Shown here: piece by piece, positions 52,223 to 61,087 of the stretch
Numbering within the stretch: the stretch's first letter is position 1
How the letters are laid out: every line of letters starts with the position of its first letter
Assembly (NCBI RefSeq): GCF_002091955.1
Contig: NZ_MKKY01000079.1
Location: 62,001 to 126,000 of the forward strand
Direction of reading: 5' to 3'
From: Rhodococcus sp. 1168
GTDB taxonomy: Bacteria > Actinomycetota > Actinomycetes > Mycobacteriales > Mycobacteriaceae
Length of the DNA: 64,000 nt
Notes under the pieces: model-generated
Told to the model about the DNA's origin: nothing
What the model saw: the letters and a program-made list of their open reading frames with translations, nothing else
Databases searched by the model: none
Program-made: the position numbers and the translations under genes

Positions 52223-53500
52223 ATGACCAACGAAACCGTCCGCGCGAAGTCCCCACACATGGCGGCCCCGCGCGGACGGTTTCGTAGTCCGCTCCGAGGC
52301 CCCTGGCTCACCTCGATCTTCGGCGCCGTACTGCTCGCCGGCCTTCCCGTCGTCATTTTCACCGGGCTTGCCTCCTACATGGCGTACGGCCCACAATTCG
52401 GCCAAGCCCTTCCGACAGATGTCGGCTGGCTGCGGCTCCCCTACTTCGACTGGCCCACCAATCCATCGTGGTTGTACCGCCTCACCCAAGGTCTGCACGT
52501 CGGCCTCGGATTGATCCTGGTTCCGATCGTGTTGGCGAAACTGTGGTCGGTCATCCCCAAGCTGTTCGTGACGCCTCCGATCCGCTCGGTTTCCGAAGCA
52601 CTGGAACGGCTTTCCCTGCTCGCGCTCGTCGGCGGGATCCTGTTCGAGATCGTCACCGGAGTGCTCAACATCCAGTACGACTACATCTTCGGCTTCAGCT
52701 TCTACACCGCCCACTACTGGGGCGCATGGATCTTCATCGCCGGCTTCGTCTCCCACTCGATCATCAAGATGCCCTTGATGTTTCGCACTCTCCGCTCCCG
52801 CTCGCTCATTCAGGTTTTGAAGGACAAGCAGACCGAGCAGGAAGTCGATCCCGACGGATCCGACCTCATCGCCGAGAATCCCACCGATCCCACGATCAGC
52901 AGGCGCGGCGCTCTCGCTCTCGTCGGCGGCGGCGCCCTGTTCGTCGCAGCCCTCACCGTGGGGCAGACCACCGGCGGGTTCCTTCGCAACGCCGCGATAC
53001 TTCTACCTCGCGGTCGGTCCTACGGAGACGGACCCAACGATTTCCAGATCAACCGCACAGCCTCCGCAGCCCGGATCACCGAAGACGCCACTGGTGCGAG
53101 CTGGACCCTCGAACTGACCGGAGGTGCGACCGCGTTGACGTTCACCAGAGAGGCCCTCCTACGGATGGAGCAACACACCGCCGATCTACCCATCGCCTGC
53201 GTCGAAGGATGGTCGACGGTTCAGAGGTGGACCGGCGTCCGGTTACGCGACCTCGCTTCGGCAGCCGGCGTCGAGGGTCTTCGGTCGGCGCAGGTCACCT
53301 CGATCGAGGAGAATGGGCCTTTCCGCCAGGCAACGCTGCAGTCCAACCAGATCCTCGACGCTGATTCGCTGCTTGCATTGCAGGTCAACGGTGTCGACCT
53401 CTCCCCAGACCATGGGTTCCCAGCACGGATCATCGTCCCAGCCATGCCGGGGGTGCACAACACCAAATGGGTCAAGGCAATCGAATTCAGGGGCGCGTGA
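52223..53500 (+). CDS. Dual Sec/Tat-type membrane oxidoreductase: haem b domain fused to molybdopterin domain
   Basis: The 425-aa protein has four hydrophobic helices (about 29-56, 82-108, 127-151, 159-187) with His92, His164 and His178 available as haem ligands, a cytoplasmic loop, then a twin-arginine motif SRRGALAL (Arg227-Arg228) leading a fifth helix. The rest is a sulfite-oxidase-like molybdopterin domain with the ligand candidate Cys326 in IACVEGW. Five helices with RR before the last is the layout shown for actinobacterial haem-molybdopterin proteins inserted jointly by Sec and Tat. The substrate is unknown. It is coupled to a small membrane protein. Confidence 0.8.
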   Translation: MTNETVRAKSPHMAAPRGRFRSPLRGPWLTSIFGAVLLAGLPVVIFTGLASYMAYGPQFGQALPTDVGWLRLPYFDWPTNPSWLYRLTQGLHVGLGLILVPIVLAKLWSVIPKLFVTPPIRSVSEALERLSLLALVGGILFEIVTGVLNIQYDYIFGFSFYTAHYWGAWIFIAGFVSHSIIKMPLMFRTLRSRSLIQVLKDKQTEQEVDPDGSDLIAENPTDPTISRRGALALVGGGALFVAALTVGQTTGGFLRNAAILLPRGRSYGDGPNDFQINRTASAARITEDATGASWTLELTGGATALTFTREALLRMEQHTADLPIACVEGWSTVQRWTGVRLRDLASAAGVEGLRSAQVTSIEENGPFRQATLQSNQILDADSLLALQVNGVDLSPDHGFPARIIVPAMPGVHNTKWVKAIEFRGA

Positions 53501-54000
53501 TGGCAGCGTTCACCCGCGTCTACGGTGCTCGCCCCCTGCACCTTCTTGCAGTGTGTTTCGCGTTGTCGCTGGTGGGGTACGTGGTCTACGTGGCAGGCAT
53601 AGCGACGTTCTGGAATCGGGACGTCTGGTGGCAATCGATTGCAGTGTGGTTCGCCGGTGCCATCGTCGTCCACGACCTCCTTCTCTTTCCCCTGTATTCG
53701 CTCGCTGACCGCTCGCTCGCTGCTGGACTCGACGCGATGCGCGGACGCGGTCCCGCACTCACCTGGCGCGTATCCCCGCTCAACTACATCCGCATCCCAC
53801 TTATGGGCACGGCGCTGACCTTCGTCCTGTTCTTTCCCGGAATCATTCAGCAAGGATCCGAAACATTTACTACAGCAACCGGATTGACGCAGGGGCCCTA
53901 CCTCGGTCGCTGGTTGATACTGACAGCGGTGCTGTTCGGCGTCAGCGCACTGGCGTACGCGATCCGTATCGCACAGACCTCGAGCAGGAGATCGCCGTGA
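53500..54000 (+). CDS. Small multi-pass membrane protein of the molybdoprotein operon
   Basis: The 166-aa protein has about four hydrophobic helices (LHLLAVCFALSLVGYVVYVAG, SIAVWFAGAIVVHDLLLFPLY, YIRIPLMGTALTFVLFFPGII and LILTAVLFGVSALAYAI). His and Arg residues at the helix edges could contact a haem or quinone, but nothing is diagnostic. Its ATG overlaps the molybdoprotein stop by one base, and its stop overlaps the GTG of the methyltransferase gene. It is likely a subunit or assembly partner of the complex. Confidence 0.72.
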   Translation: MAAFTRVYGARPLHLLAVCFALSLVGYVVYVAGIATFWNRDVWWQSIAVWFAGAIVVHDLLLFPLYSLADRSLAAGLDAMRGRGPALTWRVSPLNYIRIPLMGTALTFVLFFPGIIQQGSETFTTATGLTQGPYLGRWLILTAVLFGVSALAYAIRIAQTSSRRSP

Positions 54001-54647
54001 GAGTGACGGCGGACGATCTGTTCAGCAGAGCCTCGTGCGGCCTGCCCTGTTGGATGGGGCACTCGGACGGAACCCGTGAGCCGCTACCGACTGCGCGCTG
54101 GATGGGCGGTCCGGCATCGAGCATCGAAGACCGAATCGCCGACGGCCGGATGATCGGCCACTGCAACGGCCCCACACTCGATCTCGGCTGTGGGCCCGGT
54201 CGACTCACCGAGGGCCTGGCACGACGCGGCATCTCCGCGCTCGGCGTCGACACCTCGAAGAAGGCCATCGATCTGACTGTCGGGCGCGGTGGAAGGGCGG
54301 TACTTCGCGACCTGTTCGAGCCCCTACCCAATGCCGGTGACTGGGCCTGCGTCCTGCTGGCCGACGGCAACATCGGCATCGGCGGCGACCCGGTCCGGTT
54401 GCTTCGCCGAGCAGCAGAGCTCATTCGACCCGACGGCGCCGTCATCGCCGAGGTCCACGCGCCCGGTGCCGCCGAAGTACAACGACAGACAGTTCGTTGG
54501 GAGACCGACACGATGGTGGGTGACTGGTTCGCGTGGGCGAGCGTCAGCGCCAACGCAACCTATGCCATCGCCCACGCAGCGGGGCTCGCTGTCGTCGATA
54601 TCGCACCGATCCACGGACGGTTCTTCGCACGGCTGGAGCGTGTTTAA
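53997..54647 (+). CDS. Class I SAM-dependent methyltransferase of the molybdoprotein operon
   Basis: The 216-aa protein has SAM motif I LDLGCGPGRLTEGLA near residue 62, the acidic LGVDTSKKAIDL, and WACVLLADGNIGIGGDPVRLLRRAAELI in the post-I region. The GTG start overlaps the preceding stop (GTGA). What it methylates is unclear; neighbouring genes suggest lipid or envelope chemistry. The following gene is convergent with only 16 bases between, so it ends the operon. Confidence 0.78.
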   Translation: MRVTADDLFSRASCGLPCWMGHSDGTREPLPTARWMGGPASSIEDRIADGRMIGHCNGPTLDLGCGPGRLTEGLARRGISALGVDTSKKAIDLTVGRGGRAVLRDLFEPLPNAGDWACVLLADGNIGIGGDPVRLLRRAAELIRPDGAVIAEVHAPGAAEVQRQTVRWETDTMVGDWFAWASVSANATYAIAHAAGLAVVDIAPIHGRFFARLERV

Positions 54648-54663
54648 CCGCCCGCGCAGCGCA

Positions 54664-56001
54664 TCACCAGTTGGTGAAGAGCAGATGGTTGATTGCAAGG
54701 GCCACGAGCACTTGCAATCCCAACCAGAACCGGTGTGTGCGTTGTGGAAGCACAGCGGGCGCCAGGAGCATCCACATGGCGAACGGCAGCCAGATGCGCT
54801 CGGTTTCGGCCTTGCTCAGCTGACTCAGGTCTGCCATCACCACCGCCGCAAGCCCGGCAATGACCAGAAGATTGATAGGCTGCACCCGAGAGAAGATGCG
54901 CGGAAACGCAGCAGGCACGGCAATCCCGACCGCACAGAACAATGCCGCGAAGTTGGCCCAACCCCAGTACTCGAACGGCCGGTCCGTCGCGATGCCCTGG
55001 TAGTAACGCTCCTGCACGAGCTCGTAACCGTCGAACCACCAGAAACCGTAGGCGGTGAAGATCGCTGCCACGACGAGGGCACCAGCGATCGCACCGAGAA
55101 GCGACCACACGGCCGGGCGCACCGCGCGCCCGGCGACAAGCACCGCCGCGGCCGGGAGCGCCATCAACGCCAAGCCGTAATTGAGGTAGACGCCGAACCC
55201 CAGAAGCACACCCGCGGCAAGCGATACTGGCCGGCGGTTCTCCTGCATCGACAGTGCGAGCAATGCGATTCCCCAGGCCACCACGCCGGCGTAGAACGCG
55301 TCGGCAGACACCGCGAGCCAGACAGCTGCGGGAGCAAGCGCCACGAACGGGGCTGCGCGACGCGCCATCGTTTCGTCACCGAGGGCACGAACGGTCACCA
55401 TGAGCGCCATAGCGGCGCTGGTGCCGACGAGTACGCACAACCATGCCGCCCACGCACCGCCACTGAGCCCGAGTCGATCCAGCCACACGAACGTCAGCAG
55501 CGCGCCCGGCGGATGGCCGGACACATGCGTCGTCCACGAGTCTGCCTGGTAATCGAGAATGCGTTCGGAGAAACCCTGCAGCATCGCCGGTATGTCGGTG
55601 ATGTCGGGAACCTCGTGGAGATACTCGTCGATGGAGGACAACCGCGTCGAGAATCCGCGTCGCCAGCCGTCGACCATGGCGAGCGCCATCGTCCACGCGA
55701 GCGACACACCCCAGGTGAGCGGGAGCAGCATCCGCCACGACAGTCTCCGAGCGATCTCCGGCCCCCACAGGACGCCCGCGATCGCGATGAAAATCGCGAA
55801 CGGAGTGCCCCAGCCGAGGTGAAGCTCACGAAATCCGAAAAGCGGTGCTGCGTCGGCGAAATCACGAACCTGCTGCGGGGTACGGTTGATGATCGGCGTG
55901 ATCAGCTCGTTGTCCAGATACGGGACCACGAATGCCACTGCGACGAGCGCAACGGCGAGGACAGCCGCGATAGATTCTCTCCAGTACCGGATAGCGTTCA
56001 C
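54664..56001 (-). CDS. Polytopic membrane protein, GT-C/mannosyltransferase-like
   Basis: The 445-aa protein has about twelve hydrophobic segments. Its first extracytoplasmic loop (ELITPIINRTPQQVRDFADAA) and the DEYLHEVPDI segment carry acidic residues, as in GT-C type glycosyltransferases that use polyprenyl-phosphate sugars. From memory it corresponds in position to a membrane protein near Rv0541c of M. tuberculosis. The GTG start at 56001 gives a short cytoplasmic tail before the first helix. The acceptor is unknown. It is divergent from mtnP, 70 bases away. Confidence 0.65.
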   Translation of the reverse strand: MNAIRYWRESIAAVLAVALVAVAFVVPYLDNELITPIINRTPQQVRDFADAAPLFGFRELHLGWGTPFAIFIAIAGVLWGPEIARRLSWRMLLPLTWGVSLAWTMALAMVDGWRRGFSTRLSSIDEYLHEVPDITDIPAMLQGFSERILDYQADSWTTHVSGHPPGALLTFVWLDRLGLSGGAWAAWLCVLVGTSAAMALMVTVRALGDETMARRAAPFVALAPAAVWLAVSADAFYAGVVAWGIALLALSMQENRRPVSLAAGVLLGFGVYLNYGLALMALPAAAVLVAGRAVRPAVWSLLGAIAGALVVAAIFTAYGFWWFDGYELVQERYYQGIATDRPFEYWGWANFAALFCAVGIAVPAAFPRIFSRVQPINLLVIAGLAAVVMADLSQLSKAETERIWLPFAMWMLLAPAVLPQRTHRFWLGLQVLVALAINHLLFTNW

Positions 56002-56071
56002 CTAACGTTGCGATCCACGTGGAAATCTCGAACATCGATGGGCTCAGCATACCGAGGACGGAAATGAATCA

Positions 56072-56878
56072 ATGACATCAACGCCGACAACAACTTCGCA
56101 CCGAGCCGACATCGCGGTCATCGGTGGTAGCGGCTTCTACTCGTTCTTCGGGCAAGACGCACAGTCGGTCACGATCGACACACCGTACGGTTCGACGAGC
56201 GGGCCCATCACGATCGACGACGTCGACGGCCGTACCGTCGCATTCCTTCCGCGCCACGGAGCTCGTCACGAGTACTCCCCGCACACGCTGCCCTACCGCG
56301 CCAACATGTGGGCCCTGCGCATGCTCGGAGTGCAGCGCATCTTCGCCCCGTGTGCCGTCGGGAGCCTGCTCCCCGAATACGGGCCCGGAACAGTGGTGAT
56401 TCCCGACCAACTCGTCGATCGCACGAGCGGGCGCCCGCAGACCTACTTCGACAACGGCGGAGTCCACGTCGAATTCGCCGATCCGTACTGCGCCGACCTA
56501 CGCACCGCGGCGTTGCAGCCCGGCACTGTCGACGGCGGCACGATGGTGATCGTCGAGGGCCCTCGATTCTCTACCCGCGCCGAGAGCCAGTGGTATGCCC
56601 GTCAGGGGTGGGCACTGGTGAACATGACCGGACATCCCGAGGCGGTACTGGCCCGCGAACTCGAATTGTGTTACGCCCCGATCGCTCTCGTCACGGACCT
56701 CGATGCGGGGGTCGAGGCAGGGCAGGGTGTTCGAGCAGTGGACGTGTTCGCCGAATTTCAGAAGAACATCGAACCACTGAAGGCCTTGGTTCGGTCGGCT
56801 ATCAGCGCCGCTCTGATGGGCCCATGCGAATCGTGCCGCGTGCACGAGGGCGTCGAACTTCCGATCGAGCTGCCATGA
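56072..56878 (+). CDS. mtnP: S-methyl-5'-thioadenosine phosphorylase
   Basis: The 268-aa enzyme matches the MTAP branch of the purine nucleoside phosphorylases. It has the GGSGFY phosphate loop near residue 19, FLPRHGARHEYSPHTLPYRANMWAL, EGPRFSTRAESQWYA and NMTGHPEAVLARELELCYA. It splits methylthioadenosine, a by-product of polyamine synthesis and other pathways, into adenine and methylthioribose-1-phosphate. The stop overlaps the epimerase start (ATGA). Rv0535 is the M. tuberculosis counterpart as I recall it. Confidence 0.92.
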   Translation: MTSTPTTTSHRADIAVIGGSGFYSFFGQDAQSVTIDTPYGSTSGPITIDDVDGRTVAFLPRHGARHEYSPHTLPYRANMWALRMLGVQRIFAPCAVGSLLPEYGPGTVVIPDQLVDRTSGRPQTYFDNGGVHVEFADPYCADLRTAALQPGTVDGGTMVIVEGPRFSTRAESQWYARQGWALVNMTGHPEAVLARELELCYAPIALVTDLDAGVEAGQGVRAVDVFAEFQKNIEPLKALVRSAISAALMGPCESCRVHEGVELPIELP

Positions 56879-57930
56879 CCCGTGTATTGCTCACCGGGGC
56901 AGCTGGATTCATCGGCGGACACATCCTCGACGCACTCCGTTCCAGCTACGACGTCGTCGCGATCGACGCATTTCTTCCCTCCGCGCACGGGAGCGATCGA
57001 CCGATCCTGGGTATCGAGAGGGTCGACGTCCGAGACCACGACTCGCTCGTGGACGTACTGTCCGGAGTCGACGCCGTGTGCCACCAGGCTGCCGTCGTCG
57101 GCGCAGGCGTCGACGCCGCGGACGCACCGGCGTACGCAAGCCACAACGATTTCGGCACCGCCGTGCTGCTCTCGGCAATGGCCGAAGCCGGCTGCACACG
57201 CTTGGTGCTTGCGTCATCGATGGTCGTCTACGGCGAGGGGCGATACACCAATGCTGCGGGCGAGACGGTGGTGCCCGGTCCGCGCACGCGCGCTGATCTC
57301 GACGAAGGCCGCTTCGACAACATCGACCCGAACACCGGCGAAAGCCTGAACTGGGCTCTGGTGAAAGAAGATTCGGCATTGCAGCCGCGAAGCACCTATG
57401 CCGCGAGCAAGCTTGCGCAGGAAAACTACGCCCTCGCCTGGTCTCTCGCCACCGGCGGCTCGGTGACCGCGCTTCGCTACCACAACGTCTACGGACCGAA
57501 CATGCCACGCAACACTCCGTACTCCGGTGTCGCAGCGATGTTCCGCTCCTCCCTCGAGGCCGGACGGCCGCCGCAGGTGTACGAGGACGGATTGCAGGCA
57601 CGCGACTTCGTGCACGTCTCCGACGTCGCCGCGGCAAACGTACTGTCCATCGCGGCCGCTCTGCCCGGATTCACCGCACTCAATGTGTCCTCGGGTCATC
57701 CGATCACCATCGGTGAAGTCGCGACTGCACTGTCCCAGGCCTGCGCCGGGCCGGCACCCGAAGTGACCGGACAGTACCGCTCCGGCGATGTCCGACATGT
57801 GGTGGCGAGCCCCGAATTTGCCGTATCCGCAATCGGATTCGAAGCCGCAATCTCACCGGTCGATGGGCTGCGCGAATTCGCAACCGCCCCTCTTCGCGAC
57901 GCCGAAGGCACCGGTGCCCCGCGTGTTTGA
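56875..57930 (+). CDS. NAD-dependent nucleotide-sugar epimerase/dehydratase (extended SDR)
   Basis: The 351-aa protein has GAAGFIGGHI at the NAD site, the SDR active site with Ser in LASSMVVYGEG and Tyr/Lys in STYAASKLAQE, and RYHNVYGPNMP. It resembles UDP-glucose 4-epimerases, and by position Rv0536 (GalE3). The substrate is a nucleotide sugar not defined by the sequence. Start and stop both overlap neighbours, so it is co-translated with mtnP and the glycosyltransferase. Confidence 0.88.
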   Translation: MTRVLLTGAAGFIGGHILDALRSSYDVVAIDAFLPSAHGSDRPILGIERVDVRDHDSLVDVLSGVDAVCHQAAVVGAGVDAADAPAYASHNDFGTAVLLSAMAEAGCTRLVLASSMVVYGEGRYTNAAGETVVPGPRTRADLDEGRFDNIDPNTGESLNWALVKEDSALQPRSTYAASKLAQENYALAWSLATGGSVTALRYHNVYGPNMPRNTPYSGVAAMFRSSLEAGRPPQVYEDGLQARDFVHVSDVAAANVLSIAAALPGFTALNVSSGHPITIGEVATALSQACAGPAPEVTGQYRSGDVRHVVASPEFAVSAIGFEAAISPVDGLREFATAPLRDAEGTGAPRV

Positions 57931-58576
57931 GCCGACCGATGTCACCGTGGTGATCCCCTGCATGAACGAGGAAGGCTCACTCCCCAGCGTCCTCGCCGAC
58001 ATGCCCGCCGGCTACCGCGTCATCGTCGTCGACAACAATTCTGTGGACGACACTGTCAAGGTTGCCCGGGCGCACGGCGCCGCCGTCGTGCAGGAGTCCG
58101 TGCCCGGTTACGGATCGGCCGTACACGCCGGAGTTCTCGCCGCGACAACCGAAGTCGTGTGCGTTCTCGACGGCGACGGCTCGATGGATCCACGTGAGCT
58201 ACCCCTACTGGTCACCGCTCTCGAAGAAGCGGATCTCGCCGTAGGTCGACGCAAGACCGTCCGCGGGAACTCACCGATCCATGCCCGAATCGGCAATGCC
58301 GTCCTGGCCCTTCGGCTTCGAACAAAATACAACCTGCCCGTCCATGATCTCGGCGCCATCCGCGCAGTACGACGCCGAGCACTTCTCGACCTCGATGTGA
58401 CCGACCGCCGGTCCGGTTACCCACTGCAACTACTCGTCCTCGCCTCGAAAGCCGGCTGGGCAGTCGTCGAACACGACGTCTCCTACAGTCCACGGACAGC
58501 AGGGACCTCGAAGGTGTCCGGCTCGGTCAAGGGAACCGTCGTCGCAATGCGGGACTTCTGGAAGGTGCTCTCGTGA
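57914..58576 (+). CDS. Family 2 glycosyltransferase (polyprenyl-phosphate sugar synthase-like)
   Basis: The 220-aa enzyme has a GT-A fold: VTVVIPCMNEEGSLPSVL, VVDNNSVDDT and the DxD-type VCVLDGDGSMDP. It lacks C-terminal helices, so it is a soluble or peripheral dolichyl-phosphate-mannose-synthase-like enzyme. The GTG at 57914 follows within the epimerase gene (17-base overlap); GTG 57923 is an alternative. It may load a lipid carrier for the nearby membrane glycosyltransferase, as the Rv0539-like neighbour does by analogy (inference). Confidence 0.85.
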   Translation: MPRVFEPTDVTVVIPCMNEEGSLPSVLADMPAGYRVIVVDNNSVDDTVKVARAHGAAVVQESVPGYGSAVHAGVLAATTEVVCVLDGDGSMDPRELPLLVTALEEADLAVGRRKTVRGNSPIHARIGNAVLALRLRTKYNLPVHDLGAIRAVRRRALLDLDVTDRRSGYPLQLLVLASKAGWAVVEHDVSYSPRTAGTSKVSGSVKGTVVAMRDFWKVLS

Positions 58577-59244
58577 AAGTTACCGCCCTCATCGTCGCCA
58601 AAGCTCCCGTACCAGGACTCGCGAAAACCCGGCTCGCGAAAACCCTCGGCGACGACGCGGCCGCCGACATCGCTGCCGCCGCCCTGCTCGACACCCTCGA
58701 CGCCGTATCCGCCGCCGACTTCGACGAGCGCATCGTCGCCATGACCGGGGACCTCGCCCAAGCGAGCCGACACGAAAACATAACTGCGGCACTCGCGTCG
58801 TACATCGTGATTCCGCAGCGAGGCGACGGCTTCGCCGAGCGACTGCGTTACGCGCACGAGGACGCTGCAGCGTCGGGCAATCCCGTCTTCCAGATCGGGA
58901 TGGACACCCCCCAGGTAACAGTCACCCTGCTGAACGAGGCCGCAACGCGGCTCACCGAGCCGGGGCGAACGGTGCTCGGCATGGCCGAGGACGGCGGCTG
59001 GTGGGGGTTGGGCATCGCAGACCCCGCGCTCGCCCGCGGGCTACTCGAAGTGACCATGTCCAGTCCCACCACGGGCGCCGACACTCGCAGGGCGCTCGAA
59101 GCACTCGGCGCGGACATCGTGGCACTGCCGATTCTGCGTGACGTCGACCACGCCTCGGACCTCGATATCGTCGCAGCTCAGTGCCTGGGCAGCAGCAGCT
59201 TCCGAGGGACGGTCGAGCAGGTCGTTCGGCACCAGCAGAGGTAG
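58573..59244 (+). CDS. DUF2064/TIGR04282-type nucleotidyltransferase-like protein
   Basis: The 223-aa protein starts LIVAKAPVPGLAKTRLAKTLG, the hallmark of DUF2064, and ends with a GT-A-like region (VFQIGMDTPQVTVTLLNEA and EDGGWWGLGIADP). The TDxP-like MDTP motif is in place of a metal-binding DxD. The family resembles CofC and other nucleotidyltransferases; its substrate is not established. The GTG start overlaps the preceding stop. It ends the mtnP operon and corresponds to Rv0540 in my recollection. Confidence 0.82.
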   Translation: MKVTALIVAKAPVPGLAKTRLAKTLGDDAAADIAAAALLDTLDAVSAADFDERIVAMTGDLAQASRHENITAALASYIVIPQRGDGFAERLRYAHEDAAASGNPVFQIGMDTPQVTVTLLNEAATRLTEPGRTVLGMAEDGGWWGLGIADPALARGLLEVTMSSPTTGADTRRALEALGADIVALPILRDVDHASDLDIVAAQCLGSSSFRGTVEQVVRHQQR

Positions 59245-59350
59245 CCACTGTCGGTCCGTAACCAATCCGTGACCATTGTCGATCGCATTGCAACAATCGA
59301 AAAGCTTGGTTTCTACGCGCATTCTCAGATATCGGTGCTAGAAAGACCAT

Positions 59351-59509
59351 GTGCTTGGAATATTCATCGGTATAGCCGTCTGGTTGGTGGTGGCTCTCGC
59401 GGTCGCCATCGTGCTGGGCCGCGTCGCGCGTCGTGCCGATTCCGAGGAACTTGGATCGACTCTGGACTGGGATACCGCAGACATCGACGACACCGTCCCG
59501 CACGACTGA
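59351..59509 (+). CDS. Short single-pass membrane peptide (52 aa)
   Basis: From a GTG with AGAAAG nearby the frame encodes 52 aa: one membrane helix (LGIFIGIAVWLVVALAVAIVLG), an Arg-rich edge (RVARRADSEE) and an acidic tail ending DDTVPHD. The positive-inside rule places the tail in the cytoplasm. An ATG two bases earlier is out of frame and stops after eight codons. The helix and tail make chance unlikely, but no family is known to me. Confidence 0.55.
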   Translation: MLGIFIGIAVWLVVALAVAIVLGRVARRADSEELGSTLDWDTADIDDTVPHD

Positions 59510-59641
59510 CTTGCACCTCAGCAAAAACGGACTTATCGATTTTTTCTCAGCGCTGACCAAACCATTTGCTTTGCTCTGCCTAAAGAATATAAAAGTCGGC
59601 ACGACAGGTGAAACCTCGGGTTATGCTTCCCGCGGGCTGTG

Positions 59642-60358
59642 ATGAACTCGAATGACAGCCGGGGGGCTAGTGCCCGTTTCACGTCGGTCGCTGTTGCTGC
59701 TGTGGTCACAATTCTCGTGATTGCCGGTCCTGCACGGCCAATCCGATTATCGTAAATACGATTCCAGGACTGAACGGTGTCTTCGGCCTCCCGCAGCTCA
59801 CCGGACGGACCGTGGCCCTCGCGCAGGCCACGGGATGTCCAGTCCGAACTAAACCCAGAACGTCAACATGCTGGGCACCGACCTCGGAATCATGTGGGAC
59901 AACGGCAACGGCGAGATCCTGACCGCCTTCGGCGATACGGCAGGCCTCGGATTTCCGAATCTTTTGCAGGACGGGGCAACCCCGGCTACGTCTCACGCGT
60001 ACTCGAAAAAGACATCCTGGACCTCGCCGCGTACGAATATTGAACCGGCGCCGAATGGAAGATGGGCGACCCCGCGCTCGCGGTCCCCATCGTCGACGAC
60101 GTCGGCGGGCTGTCCGTCGCGTACAACCAATACCTCGGTCAATACCTGATGCTCACCACGGACGCTTCCGATTCGATCGTCATGCGACGCCCCCCGCCCG
60201 CCGGCCCGTGGAGTCCGCCCGAGGTACTCGTGCACACCAACCAGCTTCGCAGTGCATATGCCCCCTACATGCACCCTTGGTCCGCGGGTCCTGACCTGCA
60301 CTTCCTCGACACGGTGCACCAGAACTACAACGTCCTGCTCCTGCGCACCACGTTGTGA
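59642..60358 (+). pseudogene. Decayed secreted DUF4185-type protein
   Basis: The start MNSNDSRGASARF leads into a signal peptide, then the frame breaks. Meaningful pieces continue in other frames: TIPGLNGVFGLPQLTGRTVA from about 59758, NMLGTDLGIMWDNGNGEI from about 59865, and GYVSRVLEKDILDLAAYEY from about 59983. After an in-frame TGA at 60041 come WKMGDPALAVPIVDDVGG and LGQYLMLTTDASDSIVMR up to the true stop at 60358. At least two frameshifts, a nonsense change and probably an internal deletion near 59965 are needed. Intact relatives are secreted beta-propeller-like proteins. Confidence 0.72.
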
Positions 60359-60384
60359 CGCGTCGGCGACATATGGTCGTCGGA

Positions 60385-61008
60385 ATGGATGCAACAGCGT
60401 GGGACAACAAATATGCGGCCGCCGACCTGGTCTACGGATCGCCTCCCAACCAGGCGCTGGTCGAATACGCCACCGCGCTTCCGCGCGGGCGGGCGTTGGA
60501 CCTGGCGGCCGGTGAGGGCAGGAACGCCCTGTGGCTGGCCACCCGCGGATGGGAGGTCACCGCCGTCGACTTCTCGGCCGTCGGGCTCGAGAAGGGGCGG
60601 CGGATCGCCGCGAAATCGCCCAAGTCGGTACGAGACCGACTCACCTGGGTCCATGCCGATGTGACGAAGCTCTCAACAGAGCCCGGTTATGACTTGGTCC
60701 TCGTTCTCTATCTTCACCTGCCCCCAGAACAACGCCGACGGGTGATTCGGAGCGCAATCGACGCTCTGAAACCTGACGGAATCCTCATGATTCTCGGTCA
60801 CCACTCGCTCAACCTCACCGACGGGGTCGGCGGGCCACAGGATTCCGAAATACTCTATTCCCCTGAGGATTTGGCTTCCGATGTCGACGGATCGGGCGTG
60901 GTAATCCGGGCCGAGAAGCGTCTGCGGGACACCGATCAAGGCACGGCAATCGACGCTTTACTACTCGCGAGTAGGTCCCCTCTTGGCAGCGGGAATGAAC
61001 GGGGGTAA
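60385..61008 (+). CDS. Class I SAM-dependent methyltransferase (TehB-like)
   Basis: The 207-aa protein has SAM motif [33 protein letters not shown] near residue 40, [19 protein letters not shown] and [12 protein letters not shown]. The segment [17 protein letters not shown] at the start is typical of the tellurite-resistance TehB and thiol methyltransferase group. I chose ATG 60385; ATG 60373 or a GTG overlapping the preceding pseudogene stop are alternatives. It is followed 79 bases later by FadE5, with no shared function evident. Confidence 0.78.
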   Translation: MDATAWDNKYAAADLVYGSPPNQALVEYATALPRGRALDLAAGEGRNALWLATRGWEVTAVDFSAVGLEKGRRIAAKSPKSVRDRLTWVHADVTKLSTEPGYDLVLVLYLHLPPEQRRRVIRSAIDALKPDGILMILGHHSLNLTDGVGGPQDSEILYSPEDLASDVDGSGVVIRAEKRLRDTDQGTAIDALLLASRSPLGSGNERG

Positions 61009-61087
61009 TATCCAGTTATGTTACCGACGAGTAGCTAACTTGGGCGGTACTCACGAGACCGCACCACCGAGCATGGAGAGTACGAGC

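Noticed and set aside
54289-56067. 592-codon plus-strand frame opposite the membrane protein
   Set aside because: The translation is polar and His/Arg-rich, while the minus strand gives twelve clean membrane helices.
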